A stretch of DNA of 64,000 nucleotides from Pseudonocardia parietis (GTDB lineage Bacteria > Actinomycetota > Actinomycetes > Mycobacteriales > Pseudonocardiaceae): positions 1,984,001-2,048,000 of the forward strand of contig NZ_JAGINU010000001.1 of NCBI RefSeq assembly GCF_017876315.1, given 5' to 3'. Below the pieces are notes generated by a model. That model was given only the letters and a program-made list of their open reading frames with translations. It was not told the DNA's origin and ran no database searches. Positions 47,956 to 57,931 of the stretch are shown piece after piece (position 1 is the stretch's first letter; every line of letters begins with the position of its first letter). The position numbers were made by a program, and so were the translations under genes.

Positions 47956-49545
47956 ATGACCGCGACACATCCCGCAGCGACGACGACTACTACGACGACG
48001 ACACCCACGACGCCCGGCCGGGGCATGACGATGAGCGATCTCGTCGCCCGGCACGCGCGCACCGTCCCGGACGAGGTGGCGGTGGTCGATCCGTCGCACC
48101 GCCGGACCTACGGCGAGCTCGACGACCGGGTGACCCGGTTGGCCCACGTGCTGGTGGAGCGAGAGGTCGGCTCCGGCGACCGGGTGGCCGTACTGGGACT
48201 CAACAGCATCGAGGTCGTCGAGTCGTGGCTGGCCGTGCTGCGGGTAGGCGCGATCGCGGTGCCGGTGAACTTCCGGCTCACGGCCTCCGAGATCGGCTAC
48301 GCACTGCGCGACAGCGGCGCCCGCCTGGTGATCACCGACCGGGCCTTCGCGGACGCCGTCGAGCAGGGCCGGGCCGATGCCCCCGAGGTCCGCTCCGTGC
48401 TCACCTACGGAGAAGACTACGAACGGGTGCTCGCCGATGCCCCGGACACCTGGACCGGGCCGGAGGTGGCGGACGCCGACCCCGCCTTCATCATGTACAC
48501 CTCGGGGACCACCGGCTTCCCGAAGGGCGCGGTGCTCACCCACCGCAACCTCTACCTGCACGCGTTCTGCTCGATGGCGACGATGGGCACCACCGGCGAC
48601 GACCGCGTGTGGATGTCGGCGGCGCCGTTGTTCCACATCGCCGGACTCTCCGGGATGCTGCCGGTGCTGATCACCGGCGGCAAGGTCGTCATCCCGCCCT
48701 CGGGTGGCTTCGACCCGGCGGCGACGGTGCGGACCCTGGCCGACGAGGGCGTCACCTCGTGCTTCATGGTTCCGGCGCAGTGGCAGGCGGTCTGTGCGGT
48801 GCCGGGGCTGGACGGCTACGACCTGTCGCGGCTGCGGCGGATCTCCTGGGGTGCCGCCCCGGCGTCCACCTCGCTGCTCCGCACGATGATCGACTCGTTC
48901 CCGCAGGCCGAGGTCTGCACCGCGTTCGGGCAGACCGAGTGCAGCCCGGTGACCACGAACCTGCGCGGCGAGGACTCGATCCGCAAGATCGGCTCCGTGG
49001 GGAAGCCGATGGTCGGGGTCGAGGTCCGGGTGGTCGACGACGAGATGAACGACGTCCCCCGCGGGGATATCGGCGAGATCGTCTACCGCAGCCCGATGGT
49101 GATGACCGGCTACTGGAACAAGCCCGAGGAGACCGCCGAGGCGTTCCGCGGCGGCTGGTTCCACTCCGGCGACCTGGTGCGCGAGGACCCCGACGGCTAC
49201 CTCTACGTGGTCGACCGCAAGAAGGACATGATCATCTCGGGCGGGGAGAACATCTACTGCGCCGAGGTGGAGAACGTCCTCGCCGGGCACCCCAAGATCG
49301 CCGAGGTGGCGCTGATCGGGGTGCCGGACCCGAAGTGGGGCGAGGCGCCGCTCGCCGTCGTCGCGCCGCGCGACCCGGCCGACCCGCCCACCGACGCCGA
49401 GATCGAGGCCTTCTGCCGTCAGCACCTGGCCGCCTACAAGCGGCCCCGGCACGTGCAGCTGGTCGACGCCCTGCCGCGGAACCCGAGCGGCAAGGTCGTC
49501 AAGCCGGTGCTGCGCGAGCGCTACGGCGCGGGACCGGAGGCCTGA
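47956..49545 (+). CDS. Long-chain/medium-chain acyl-CoA ligase (ANL family)
   Basis: A 529-residue ligase: MYTSGTTGFPKGAVLTH P-loop, FGQTECSPVTT, HSGDLVREDPDGYLYVVDRK and the catalytic Lys in PRNPSGKVVK. It would supply acyl-CoA to region 4. The first 23 residues include eight consecutive Thr encoded by an ACG/ACT repeat, not expected in the family. ATG 48025 (MTMSDLVARHAR) matches the normal family start, while ATG 47956 has GAGGA upstream, so both starts are possible. The TetR-type site just upstream links it to the same regulon. Confidence 0.9.
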   Translation: MTATHPAATTTTTTTTPTTPGRGMTMSDLVARHARTVPDEVAVVDPSHRRTYGELDDRVTRLAHVLVEREVGSGDRVAVLGLNSIEVVESWLAVLRVGAIAVPVNFRLTASEIGYALRDSGARLVITDRAFADAVEQGRADAPEVRSVLTYGEDYERVLADAPDTWTGPEVADADPAFIMYTSGTTGFPKGAVLTHRNLYLHAFCSMATMGTTGDDRVWMSAAPLFHIAGLSGMLPVLITGGKVVIPPSGGFDPAATVRTLADEGVTSCFMVPAQWQAVCAVPGLDGYDLSRLRRISWGAAPASTSLLRTMIDSFPQAEVCTAFGQTECSPVTTNLRGEDSIRKIGSVGKPMVGVEVRVVDDEMNDVPRGDIGEIVYRSPMVMTGYWNKPEETAEAFRGGWFHSGDLVREDPDGYLYVVDRKKDMIISGGENIYCAEVENVLAGHPKIAEVALIGVPDPKWGEAPLAVVAPRDPADPPTDAEIEAFCRQHLAAYKRPRHVQLVDALPRNPSGKVVKPVLRERYGAGPEA

Positions 49546-49572
49546 CCCGGCACCCGGTGCGATGATGGACAC

Positions 49573-49992
49573 GTGGACGTACCGTCGACCGGCCCGCGGG
49601 CCGGGCTGGCCCGGCTCGAGGCGATGGCCGGCGACGGCCGCCTCGACGCGCTGTGCGAACGGCACGGGATCGCCGTCCTGACCGTGTTCGGCAGCGCTGC
49701 GCGGGGCGACTCCGATCCGCGGGATCTCGACGTCGCCGTGCTGCCCCGCCCCGGGACGGCTCTCGAGATCATGCCGCTGCTGGCGGATCTGCAGGATGCC
49801 GCCGGAGGCGACATCGACCTCGCCCTGCTGGACACCGCCGGCGCGGTCCTGCGAGAACGAGCCCTGGTCGGGACGCTCCCGCTCTACGAGTACCGGCCGG
49901 GGGAGTGGGCCCGAGCCGCGACGGCGGCGGTCCAGGAACGGATGGACACCGCCTGGATGCGGCGCCTCGACCTGGACCTGTTGGCCGGATGA
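49573..49992 (+). CDS. Nucleotidyltransferase-domain protein (MNT-like)
   Basis: A 139-residue protein. LTVFGSAARGDSDPRDLDVAV is the GSxxRG...DxD nucleotidyltransferase signature, followed by DIDLALLDTA. Small MNT proteins often pair with a HEPN partner as a toxin-antitoxin system, but no HEPN gene is adjacent; the C-terminal RMDTAWMRRLDLDLL may be a fused helix. GTG 49573 is the start. Orphan role unknown. Confidence 0.75.
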   Translation: MDVPSTGPRAGLARLEAMAGDGRLDALCERHGIAVLTVFGSAARGDSDPRDLDVAVLPRPGTALEIMPLLADLQDAAGGDIDLALLDTAGAVLRERALVGTLPLYEYRPGEWARAATAAVQERMDTAWMRRLDLDLLAG

Positions 49993-50007
49993 CCGTGGTG
50001 AACTGAC

Positions 50008-51099
50008 TCACCCCCGGCGTCGCGCGACCGCCTGCTCCAGCACCTCCAGCAGCGCCTCGGCCGCCCCGTCCCAGGTCTGCGCGGCCGCCCGTGCCCGCAC
50101 CTGCTCCGAGCGCGCGGTCCAGGCCGCCTCGGGGTCGAGGGACCGGACGGCCTCGGCGAACCCGGCCGGGTCGTCCGGATCGGCGAACAGGCCCGCGTCC
50201 CCGGCGACCTCGCGGAACGCCGGGATGCCGGACACGACGACCGGGCAGCCCCGGGCCATCGCCTCCAGCACCGGCAGGCCGAAACCCTCGTCGCGCGAGG
50301 CGGACACCAGCGCCGTCGCGCCGTCGAGCAGCGCGCGGTAGCCGGCGTCGTCGACGCCGTCGTGGAACACCGGCCGGGCCGGCGCGGCGAGCCGCTCCAG
50401 CTCGGACCGGACACCCGGCGGCACGGGCGAGACGAAATGCAGCTCGTGGCCGGGCAGCAGCGCGGCCGCCCGGGCCAGCGCGGCGACGTTCTTGTACGGC
50501 ATGAACGAACCCGCGTACACGAGCCGGTTGCCGCCGGGCCTGGTCCGCGGCTCGGCGCCGGCGGGCAGGTGGAAGTCGGTGGCGTCCGGGACGACGGCGA
50601 CGCGGCGGCGGGTGAGCCGGTGCGCCGCCACCAGGTCTCCGGTCGCCCGGGAGACGACGGCGACGGCGTCGGCACCGGACAGCAGCAACCGCTGCGGCCA
50701 CCAGGACAGGTGGTACGCCCGCCAGATCGCCCGGACCGGGGCGGCCAGCCACGGCGGCGGCGCCGGATGCCGGTAGTAGATGAGGTCGTGCACGGTCAAT
50801 ACGACGGCGTAGCGGCGCCCCAGCGTGCCCATCGTCTGCATCGGGGAGAACACGACCGCGTCGGTACTGCCCTCCAGCAGCCGGTTCACCTTCCGCGCCA
50901 CGAACGGCTCGCCGGCTCCGGTCGGCGCGGGCAGGGTGTGGGCGGGCCGGTCGGGCAGTCCGTCGCGCTGGCGCGGGTCGGACACCAGCAGCTCCACCGG
51001 GTGCAGCCGGTCCAGTGCCCGCACCAGCCCGGTCGTGTAGCGGCCGATCCCGTCCGGCTTCCCGGGGCGGATGTAGCGGCAGTCGACGAGGATCCTCAC
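50008..51099 (-). CDS. GT4-family glycosyltransferase
   Basis: A 363-residue GT-B glycosyltransferase (VRILVDCRYIRPGKPDGIGR start; VLTVHDLIYYRHP; RLVYAGSFMPYKNVAALARA; SRDEGFGLPVLEAMARGCPV with the donor-binding EGFGLP..E). It transfers a sugar from a nucleotide donor, probably onto a lipid or polysaccharide in the envelope. GTG 51099 overlaps the hydrolase stop by 4 bp, last gene of the 53874-50008 operon. Confidence 0.88.
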   Translation of the reverse strand: MRILVDCRYIRPGKPDGIGRYTTGLVRALDRLHPVELLVSDPRQRDGLPDRPAHTLPAPTGAGEPFVARKVNRLLEGSTDAVVFSPMQTMGTLGRRYAVVLTVHDLIYYRHPAPPPWLAAPVRAIWRAYHLSWWPQRLLLSGADAVAVVSRATGDLVAAHRLTRRRVAVVPDATDFHLPAGAEPRTRPGGNRLVYAGSFMPYKNVAALARAAALLPGHELHFVSPVPPGVRSELERLAAPARPVFHDGVDDAGYRALLDGATALVSASRDEGFGLPVLEAMARGCPVVVSGIPAFREVAGDAGLFADPDDPAGFAEAVRSLDPEAAWTARSEQVRARAAAQTWDGAAEALLEVLEQAVARRRG

Positions 51100-52004
51100 C
51101 GGCCGAGGAACCCGGCGATCTCGCGGGCCGCCCAGGCAGGTGCCTCGTAGTGCACGAGGTGTCCGGTGCGCGGCAGCACGACGAGCCGGGCGTCGGGGAA
51201 GGCGGCCGCCAGGGCGTGCTGCCCGGCAGCCGGCGCGACCCGGTCCCGTCCCCCGGCCAGCAGCAGGACCGGTGCGGTCACCAGCGGTGCCCACGGCCGT
51301 GCCGAGCCGGCTCCGGCCGCGCGGAACGCCTCCATCAGCGACCCGATCCCGGCGAAGGTGCCGAAGTGCTCGCGGTGCTCGGCGGCGATCCAGCGGCGCA
51401 GCGCCGGGTCGGTGGTGGTGGTCATCGACGCGGTCGCGGCATCGGCGAGCAGCCGGTGCCGCAGCACGCCGGCCAGCCCGAGCCGGGCGGCGCCCTCGTG
51501 CAGCAGCGCCGTCGCCCGGGTGCCTGCCCCGGTGATCCCACCGGCCGACGACGCCGGCTCGGCGATGGGGTTGACCAGCACCAAGGCCCGCGGGGCGGTC
51601 ACGGCGCTGAGGGCAGTGGCGACGATCGAGCCGAACGAGTGTCCGAGCAGCGCGGTGCCCGGCCCCAGATCGCGCAGCAGCGCGCCCGCCCAGCGGGCGT
51701 ACCCGGCGACGTCGTGTGCGCGGTCGCGGAACGGCGGCGAGGCGCCGAACCCGGGCAGGTCCGGCACGACGACCCGCAGCCCGCCCAGCCGGGTCGCCAG
51801 CGGCGCCAGCCCGTGGTGGCTGCCGCGCAGCCCGTGCAGTGCCAGCAGCGGCGGCGCGTCCGGGTCACCGAAGGTGTGCACGGCGGTGGGCGCGCCGTCG
51901 ACGACCCGCTCCTCGAGGACGGCGCCGCCGGCTGGGGCGCCGCTCGCCAAAGCGCTCCGCGGCGCCGCGTCCACCGGCGCCGGGCTCGTCGACGGGGCCG
52001 TCAT
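51096..52004 (-). CDS. Alpha/beta hydrolase
   Basis: A 302-residue hydrolase: LLALHGLRGSHHG, VVVPDLPGFGASPP, nucleophile elbow LLGHSFGSIVA (Ser), APVLLLAGGRDRVAP (Asp) and PRTGHLVHYEAP (His). The full Ser-Asp-His triad is visible. ATG 52004 overlaps the stop of the upstream glycosyltransferase. Its place between two glycosyltransferases suggests a deacylating or acyl-transfer role in the same glycoconjugate, but substrate is unknown. Confidence 0.88.
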   Translation of the reverse strand: MTAPSTSPAPVDAAPRSALASGAPAGGAVLEERVVDGAPTAVHTFGDPDAPPLLALHGLRGSHHGLAPLATRLGGLRVVVPDLPGFGASPPFRDRAHDVAGYARWAGALLRDLGPGTALLGHSFGSIVATALSAVTAPRALVLVNPIAEPASSAGGITGAGTRATALLHEGAARLGLAGVLRHRLLADAATASMTTTTDPALRRWIAAEHREHFGTFAGIGSLMEAFRAAGAGSARPWAPLVTAPVLLLAGGRDRVAPAAGQHALAAAFPDARLVVLPRTGHLVHYEAPAWAAREIAGFLGR

Positions 52005-53257
52005 CGTCCGGACCCGACGTGGCGCCGGGCCGCCGCCGTACCCGGGACCCGCCGGAACGCCCGTACCGGCACGACCGGGCGCACCCGGGTCCGGTACAGC
52101 TCCTCGTAGGTGTCGAGGGTGACCGCCATCGAGTGCTCGCCGGCGATCTGCAGGCTGGCGGCCCCGAGCACGGCCGCGGCCTCCGGGTCGCCGAGCACCC
52201 GGGTGAGCCGCTCGGCCAGCGCGGCGACGTCGCCGTGCGGGTAGCGCCAGCCGTTCTCGCCCTGGCGGGCCAGGTGCGGCAGCGCGCCCGCGTCCACGGC
52301 GACGATCGGTTTCCCGGTCGCCATCGCCTCCAGCGTCACGAGGCTCTGCAGCTCGGCGGTCCCGGCGTTGACGAACACGTCGAGCGCGGGATAGACGTCC
52401 GGGATCTCGTCGTCGTCGAGCCGCCCGGTGAAGGTGACGGCGTGTTCGACGCCGGCGGTGCGCGCGGCCGCATGCAGCCGCGCCCGCTCCTCGCCGTCGC
52501 CGACGACGACCAGTCGCGCGTCGGGGACGGCACCGGCGCGCAGCAGCGCGAGCGCCCGCACGATCTCGTCGACGTGCTTCTCCCGGTCCAGGCGGCCGAC
52601 GAACCCGACGAGCGGGCTGTCGAGCGGGATGCCGTGCCGCTCCCGGAACGCGGGGCCGCGACCGTCGGTGTCCGGGCGGAACCGGGACAGGTCGAGGCCG
52701 TTGGAGACCGGCAGTACCGGCCCGGGAACACCGTTGCGCTCGGCCATCGACGCCGCCAGCGGGGTCGGCGCGGTGACCAGCCCGGCGCGGCTCAGCACCC
52801 GCACCGCGTCCCACCAGAACAGCTTCTTGAGCCGTGCCGGCGGCAGATGCAGGAAGCTGATCGCCGGGATGATGTTCTCCGGGATCATGTGTGTGGTCGC
52901 CAGCGCCGGGATGCCGAGGTCGGCGGCCGCGGTCAGCAGCATCCGGCCGAGCACCATGTGGCTCTGCACGTGCACGACGTCGGGCCGGACCCGGCGCAGG
53001 ATCCGCCGCGCCTTCTGCCGCAGGCCGGGTGGCGGGCAGAGCCGGAACCCGGGCGGCTTCGGCACCGGGAAGGAGCCGACCCGGTGTTCGGTCACCGGGC
53101 CCACCTTCCGGGCGCCGACGCTGCGGATCCCGCGCGCCGGTGCCACGACGTGCACCTCGTGCCCGCGCTCGGCCAGGCCGGCGGCCAGCCGGCGGGCGGC
53201 GTAGCAGGCCCCGTTGACATCGGGGGCCCAGGTGTCGGCCCCGATCAGGACACGCAC
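52001..53257 (-). CDS. GT4-family glycosyltransferase (mannosyltransferase MgtA-like)
   Basis: A 418-residue GT-B enzyme. The N-terminal VRVLIGADTWAPDVNGACYA leads to THMIPENIIPAISF, the conserved VGFVGRLDREKHVDEIVRAL, and donor site NAGTAELQSLVTLEAMATGK (E...E). It resembles actinobacterial GDP-mannose-dependent alpha-mannosyltransferases acting on glycolipids. GTG 53257 overlaps the upstream DedA-like gene by 13 bp and has AAGGAGAA upstream. Confidence 0.88.
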   Translation of the reverse strand: MRVLIGADTWAPDVNGACYAARRLAAGLAERGHEVHVVAPARGIRSVGARKVGPVTEHRVGSFPVPKPPGFRLCPPPGLRQKARRILRRVRPDVVHVQSHMVLGRMLLTAAADLGIPALATTHMIPENIIPAISFLHLPPARLKKLFWWDAVRVLSRAGLVTAPTPLAASMAERNGVPGPVLPVSNGLDLSRFRPDTDGRGPAFRERHGIPLDSPLVGFVGRLDREKHVDEIVRALALLRAGAVPDARLVVVGDGEERARLHAAARTAGVEHAVTFTGRLDDDEIPDVYPALDVFVNAGTAELQSLVTLEAMATGKPIVAVDAGALPHLARQGENGWRYPHGDVAALAERLTRVLGDPEAAAVLGAASLQIAGEHSMAVTLDTYEELYRTRVRPVVPVRAFRRVPGTAAARRHVGSGR

Positions 53258-53874
53258 ACGTTCTCCTTCCGCGAGGTCGCGGCGCGCACCCAGAGCGCGC
53301 GCCCGGCCACCAGCACCAGGCCGACGCCGAGCCCCACCGCGACGATGATCCACGGGCGGTCGGCCAGTTCCGCGGTGAACCGTCCTCCCACCACCCAGCC
53401 GATCCCGACGAGCAGCGCGGCCCGGACCGCGGTGGCGGGGACCACCCAGGCCAGGAACCGGCCGTAGGACACCCCCGCCAGGCCGATCGCCAGGAAAGCG
53501 GGGATGGCTCCGACGTCGACCAGTTTGGCGCCGAGCACCACCTGGGGGAGACGGCCCCCCACCTTCTCGCGCAACTCGGCCCAGCGCGACGCGCTCAGAC
53601 CCAGCTTCACCAGCAGTCCGGCGACCCGCGGGCGGCGGCCGCCCCGGCCGAGGACGTAGAACACCGTGTCGGCGACGACGTCGGCGAGCACCGCGACCAG
53701 CCAGACCGCCCACCAGTCGACGAGCCCCGCCCCGGCCAGCGAGCCGGCGACGACCATGACGATCGGCCCCTCCAGGAGCACGCCGACGGCGAGCACGGCC
53801 AGCGTGATGCCGATCGTGCCCGGCTCGGGCGCCAACATCAGCCCGAGCGCCTCGTCCATCCCGAGCGGGATCAT
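53245..53874 (-). CDS. DedA/VTT-domain membrane protein
   Basis: A 209-residue integral membrane protein. It has about five hydrophobic segments with a DedA-type core: VLLEGPIVMVVAGSLAGAG, LADVVADTVFYVLGRGG, the amphipathic AELREKVGGRLPQVVLGAKL (where DedA has an Arg-rich phosphate contact) and AIPAFLAIGLAG. DedA proteins move lipid carriers or phospholipids across the membrane, which fits an operon with two glycosyltransferases. It is first in the operon. Confidence 0.78.
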   Translation of the reverse strand: MIPLGMDEALGLMLAPEPGTIGITLAVLAVGVLLEGPIVMVVAGSLAGAGLVDWWAVWLVAVLADVVADTVFYVLGRGGRRPRVAGLLVKLGLSASRWAELREKVGGRLPQVVLGAKLVDVGAIPAFLAIGLAGVSYGRFLAWVVPATAVRAALLVGIGWVVGGRFTAELADRPWIIVAVGLGVGLVLVAGRALWVRAATSRKENVCVS

Positions 53875-53999
53875 CGGAACGCCCGCCGTCGTCTCATGAG
53901 GTCCTCCTCGTCGGAGGATTCCACGATCTCGTAGCCGCCCGCCCGGGGAGTCCGGCGTTGCCCGGGCGGCGGGCTCGCGAAGCTCCGGTGACTACCGGG

Positions 54000-55367
54000 T
54001 TACGCCGGTGGCGTGGAAGTGCTACGGGCGATGGCGGCCAGCGGGATCGGCAGCCAGGTCGGACGGCTGCGGGTCTCGTAGAGCACCTGGTAGACGGCCT
54101 TGTCCAGCTCGTACGCGCGCAGCAGCGCCGCCTGTTCGCGGGGGTCGGAACCGGTGCGGGCGGCGTAGCCGGCGCAGAACGCCTCCCGGCACGCGGCCGA
54201 CCAGTCCTGCGCCACACGTGACTCGGCGGTGTCCGAACCGAGACCTCCACCGGGCGTGTCGGAGCGGGTCAGCAGGTGGTGGAAGGCCGCGTAGTCGAAG
54301 GAGAACAGCATTCCGACGACGTCGCGCACCGCCGCGTCCGGTGCGCGTCGCTCCTGCGGGGTGGCGGCCGGCTCGCCCTCGAAGTCGATGATCACCCAGC
54401 TCCCGCCGGGCCGGCGCAGCGTCTGGCCGAGGTGCAGGTCGCCGTGCACGCGTTGCACGGTGACCGGGGCGCCGAGTGCGGCGACCTCGTCGTAGACGGC
54501 GCGGATCGCGGGCACGTGCGGCGCGAGCACCGGCACCTGCGCGGCGACGGTCTCCAGCCGCGACGTCCAGTACGCGGCCATCGCGGCCGGGTCGGCCTCG
54601 GTCGTCCCGAGCTCGGCCCGCAGGGCGACGTGCACGTCGGCGACCGCCTCGCCGAGCACCCGGGCGTCACCGGTGAAGTCGCCGCCGTCGCGCACCGACC
54701 CGGTGGCGCGCTCCCAGCCGTCCTCGGAACCGGCGGCGAACTCCTGGAGCAGGCCGTAGGTGGCGGGCTCGCCGTCGAGCGTCCCCTCGATGCCGCCCTG
54801 CAGCGCGGCGACCGATGTGGACCCGGCGGCCCGCAGCGCGCGGTGCAGCTCCAGGTCGGGGTTCGGGCCGGGGGAGAGCCGGCGGTAGATCTTCAGGATG
54901 GACCGCTGGCCCCACCGGACCGAGGTGTTGGACTGCTCGGCGTCGACCACCCGGCCGGTCTCCTGCAGCGGCAGCACGGCCCCCGGCTCGGGGACGAACG
55001 CCAGACCGTCCACCGTGGTGCGCTCGGCGATCGCACGCAGGATCCAGGCGGTCACCGAGGGGTCCTGCAGCCCGTCGTAGAGGACCTCGCCGTCGACCGT
55101 CCCGATCTCCGCGGCACCGATCGGCACGGCCGCTGCGCGCGCCAGGTGCAGCTGGTAGTGCCGGTCCGGGCCGTCGGCGAAGGAGACGGCGAGCACGACG
55201 ACGTCCAGCCCGGTCAGGTCGCCGGGAGCGGGCAGCTCGACCCGGGAGGCGACCCGGACGCCGTGCAGCGGACGCCCCTTCTCGGCGAACCAGCGCCGCC
55301 CGGGGAGCCAGCCCCGCAGCAGCTCCGGGAGCTCCGTGATGTGGTCGGATGCTCCGGTCGGACCCAC
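54000..55367 (-). CDS. mak: Maltokinase (Mak)
   Basis: A 455-residue kinase, the length of mycobacterial Mak. Motifs: LRGWLPGRRWFAEKGR cap-domain entry, QRVHGDLHLGQTLRRPGGSW with the catalytic Asp, and VIIDFEGEPAATPQERR metal loop, then SFDYAAFHHLL and YELDKAVYQVLYETRSRPTW which are Mak-specific. It makes maltose-1-phosphate from maltose and ATP, the substrate of GlgE encoded at 58776. GTG 55367 is chosen for length and a GGGGGA upstream. It is divergent from the TreS-like gene, which could supply maltose. Confidence 0.9.
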   Translation of the reverse strand: MGPTGASDHITELPELLRGWLPGRRWFAEKGRPLHGVRVASRVELPAPGDLTGLDVVVLAVSFADGPDRHYQLHLARAAAVPIGAAEIGTVDGEVLYDGLQDPSVTAWILRAIAERTTVDGLAFVPEPGAVLPLQETGRVVDAEQSNTSVRWGQRSILKIYRRLSPGPNPDLELHRALRAAGSTSVAALQGGIEGTLDGEPATYGLLQEFAAGSEDGWERATGSVRDGGDFTGDARVLGEAVADVHVALRAELGTTEADPAAMAAYWTSRLETVAAQVPVLAPHVPAIRAVYDEVAALGAPVTVQRVHGDLHLGQTLRRPGGSWVIIDFEGEPAATPQERRAPDAAVRDVVGMLFSFDYAAFHHLLTRSDTPGGGLGSDTAESRVAQDWSAACREAFCAGYAARTGSDPREQAALLRAYELDKAVYQVLYETRSRPTWLPIPLAAIARSTSTPPA

Positions 55368-55617
55368 GCGTCGTCCCCCTCCCGCCGGAGTGGTCCTCCG
55401 GCCTGTCCCGCTGGTGACGACCCTAACCGGGACGGCCGAACCGGGCCCGGTCCGCGTCCGGCTCACTGGTACGGTCCGTGCCGGATCGGCCACCAGTTGG
55501 TCACGGTCGGTCACCATTCTTCTGCCGGGCATCTCCGTGCCCGGAAACCCATACTGATCCCGGTGCCCTGCACCGCGGGCATGGTGAGCCCCGAGACCGA
55601 TCCGGAGGACCGGCGGC

Positions 55618-57918
55618 GTGACCGAGCGAGACCCGAAGGCCGAGATCCCTGAGACGCCCCGCCGGGCCCCGGCGGACCCGGTGGCGGCCGTCGTGCCGGT
55701 TCCGGCCGAGGCGGACCAGCTGCCCGAACCGCCGGACGTCAACTTCGCCGAGTACTACCATGAGGCGCGGCCCCGCACCCTGCGGCACCGGGCGCGGGTG
55801 CGCTCCACCGTGCGCCGCCGCTCGGTCTCCCAGGACGGCCCGGCCACCGGTGAGAACCCGGTGTACGTGTCGTGGCTGCTGGCCCGGTCGATGCTGGGGC
55901 ACGCCGACGAGCTCGCCCGCCAGTTCTCCGGCCAGGGCTCGATGTGGCAGAACCCGTTCGCCAACCCCGGCCCGCGGCACGCGGTGGAGACGGCGTCGGT
56001 GTGGTTCACCGCCTACCCGATCTCGCTGATCACCCGGGAGGGGACGTCGTTCCTCGGGGCGCTCGGCGACACCGATCTCTGGCAGGCCTTCGAGACGATC
56101 GGCATCGAGGCACTGCACACCGGGCCGGTGAAGCGGGCGGGCGGACTGTCCGGCTGGCAGCCGACCCCGAGCGTCGACGGGCACTTCGACCGGATCTCCA
56201 ACGAGATCGACCCGGTCTTCGGCACCGAGGACGAGTTCCGTGCCATGTGCGCCACCGCCACCTGGCACGGCGGCACGATCATCGACGACGTCGTGCCCGG
56301 CCACACCGGCAAGGGCCCCGACTTCCGGCTCGCCGAGCTGGCCTACGGCGACTACCCGGGCATCTACCACATGGTCGAGATCGAGCCTGCCGACTGGGGG
56401 ACGCTGCCGGAGGTCCCGGCCGGCCACGACTCGGTCAACCTCGACGCCGCCACCGAGGAGGCCCTGGAGAAGGCCGGCTACATCGTCGGCCGGCTGCAGC
56501 GGGTGATCTTCTTCCGGGAGGGTGTGAAGGAGACCAACTGGTCGGTGACCCGTCAGGTCACCGGGGTCGACGGCGTCGACCGGCGGTGGGTCTACCTGCA
56601 CTACTTCAAGGACGGCCAGCCCTCGGTGAACTGGCTGGACCCGACCTTCGCCGGGATGCGGATGGTCATCGGCGACGCCCTGCACTCGCTGGCCGACCTC
56701 GGCTCGGGTGCGCTGCGCCTGGACGCCAACGGCTTCCTCGGGGTCGAGAAGTCCGTGGGCGGGTCACCCGGCTGGTCCGAGGGGCACCCGCTCTCGGAGG
56801 CGGCGAACCACCTCATCGCCTCGATGGTGCGCAAGGTCGGCGGGTTCACCTTCCAGGAGCTGAACCTGACCGTCGACGACATCAAGGTCACCTCCGAGGC
56901 CGGTGCGGATCTGTCCTACGACTTCATCAACCGGCCCGCGTACCACCACGCACTGGCCACATCGGACACCGAGTTCCTGCGGCTCACCCTGCGTACCGCG
57001 CTGGACCTGGGCGTCGACCCGGCGTCGCTGGTGCACGCCCTGCAGAACCACGACGAGCTCACCTACGAGCTCGTGCACTGGACGGCCGGGCACACGAGCG
57101 AGCTGTTCTCCTTCCGCGGCGAGGAGATCACCGGCGGGGACCTGGCCGACACCATCCGCCGGGACCTGTGCGAGAAGCTCACCGGCCCCGACGCGCCGTA
57201 CAACCTGATCTTCACGACGAACGGGATCGCCTGCACCACCGCGACCGTGATCGCCGCCGCGCTCGGGATCGAGGCGCTCGACGACATCGGCCCGGCCGAC
57301 GTCGAGCGCATCCGGCGCGTGCACCTGCTGCTGGTCATGTTCAACGCGTTCCAGCCCGGCGTGTTCGCGCTGTCGGGCTGGGACCTGCTGGGCATGCTGA
57401 CCCTGCCCCCGGAGCAGGTCTCGGACCTGCTCTCCTCCGGCGACACCCGCTGGGTCTCCCGCCCGGCGCACGACCTGATGGGCCACCGGCCCGACGCCGA
57501 GGTGTCGTCCTCGGGGATGCCGCGCGGGCGCAGCCTCTACGGGGCCCTGCCCGAGCAGCTCGCCGACGAGACCAGCTTCGCCCGGCAGATGCAGGCGATC
57601 CTCAAGGTGCGCAAGCACTCCGGGGTGGCCACGGCCCGCCAGGTCGACGTCCCCGACGTGGCGCACCGCGGGCTGCTGGTGATGGTCCACGCCCTCGACG
57701 ACGGCCGGGTGCAGGCCACCGTGCTCAACTTCGCCGACGAGCATGTCGACGCCGCCGTCCAGTCCGACCACTTCACGCCCGGTTCCCCGGTGGTCGACCT
57801 GTTCTCCGGGGAGTCCCTCGGGACGGTCGACGACCTGCACGGGTTCCGGGTCGACATGACCCCGTTCCGCGCGACCGCGGTGGTGCTGGAGTCACCTGCC
57901 GAGCACGAGCCCGGGTGA
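55618..57918 (+). CDS. GH13 alpha-amylase-family protein, trehalose synthase (TreS)-like
   Basis: A 766-residue GH13 protein. Catalytic residues are Asp369 ([10 protein letters not shown]), Glu414 (FTFQELNL) and Asp479 ([11 protein letters not shown]), with the three spaced as in GH13. The N-terminal 90 residues and [20 protein letters not shown] differ from the mycobacterial TreS start, so this belongs to a distinct TreS-like subgroup. Predicted reaction is maltose-trehalose interconversion, giving maltose for maltokinase, but another transglucosylase or hydrolase activity is possible. GTG 55618 follows GGAGGACC. The 250-bp divergent gap to maltokinase holds the promoters. Confidence 0.7.
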   Translation: MTERDPKAEIPETPRRAPADPVAAVVPVPAEADQLPEPPDVNFAEYYHEARPRTLRHRARVRSTVRRRSVSQDGPATGENPVYVSWLLARSMLGHADELARQFSGQGSMWQNPFANPGPRHAVETASVWFTAYPISLITREGTSFLGALGDTDLWQAFETIGIEALHTGPVKRAGGLSGWQPTPSVDGHFDRISNEIDPVFGTEDEFRAMCATATWHGGTIIDDVVPGHTGKGPDFRLAELAYGDYPGIYHMVEIEPADWGTLPEVPAGHDSVNLDAATEEALEKAGYIVGRLQRVIFFREGVKETNWSVTRQVTGVDGVDRRWVYLHYFKDGQPSVNWLDPTFAGMRMVIGDALHSLADLGSGALRLDANGFLGVEKSVGGSPGWSEGHPLSEAANHLIASMVRKVGGFTFQELNLTVDDIKVTSEAGADLSYDFINRPAYHHALATSDTEFLRLTLRTALDLGVDPASLVHALQNHDELTYELVHWTAGHTSELFSFRGEEITGGDLADTIRRDLCEKLTGPDAPYNLIFTTNGIACTTATVIAAALGIEALDDIGPADVERIRRVHLLLVMFNAFQPGVFALSGWDLLGMLTLPPEQVSDLLSSGDTRWVSRPAHDLMGHRPDAEVSSSGMPRGRSLYGALPEQLADETSFARQMQAILKVRKHSGVATARQVDVPDVAHRGLLVMVHALDDGRVQATVLNFADEHVDAAVQSDHFTPGSPVVDLFSGESLGTVDDLHGFRVDMTPFRATAVVLESPAEHEPG

Positions 57919-57931
57919 TACCTGAGGGACG

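Noticed and set aside
49997..50012. GGTGA/TCACC hairpin between convergent nucleotidyltransferase and glycosyltransferase genes
   Set aside because: Only a 5-bp stem, expected by chance in GC-rich sequence.
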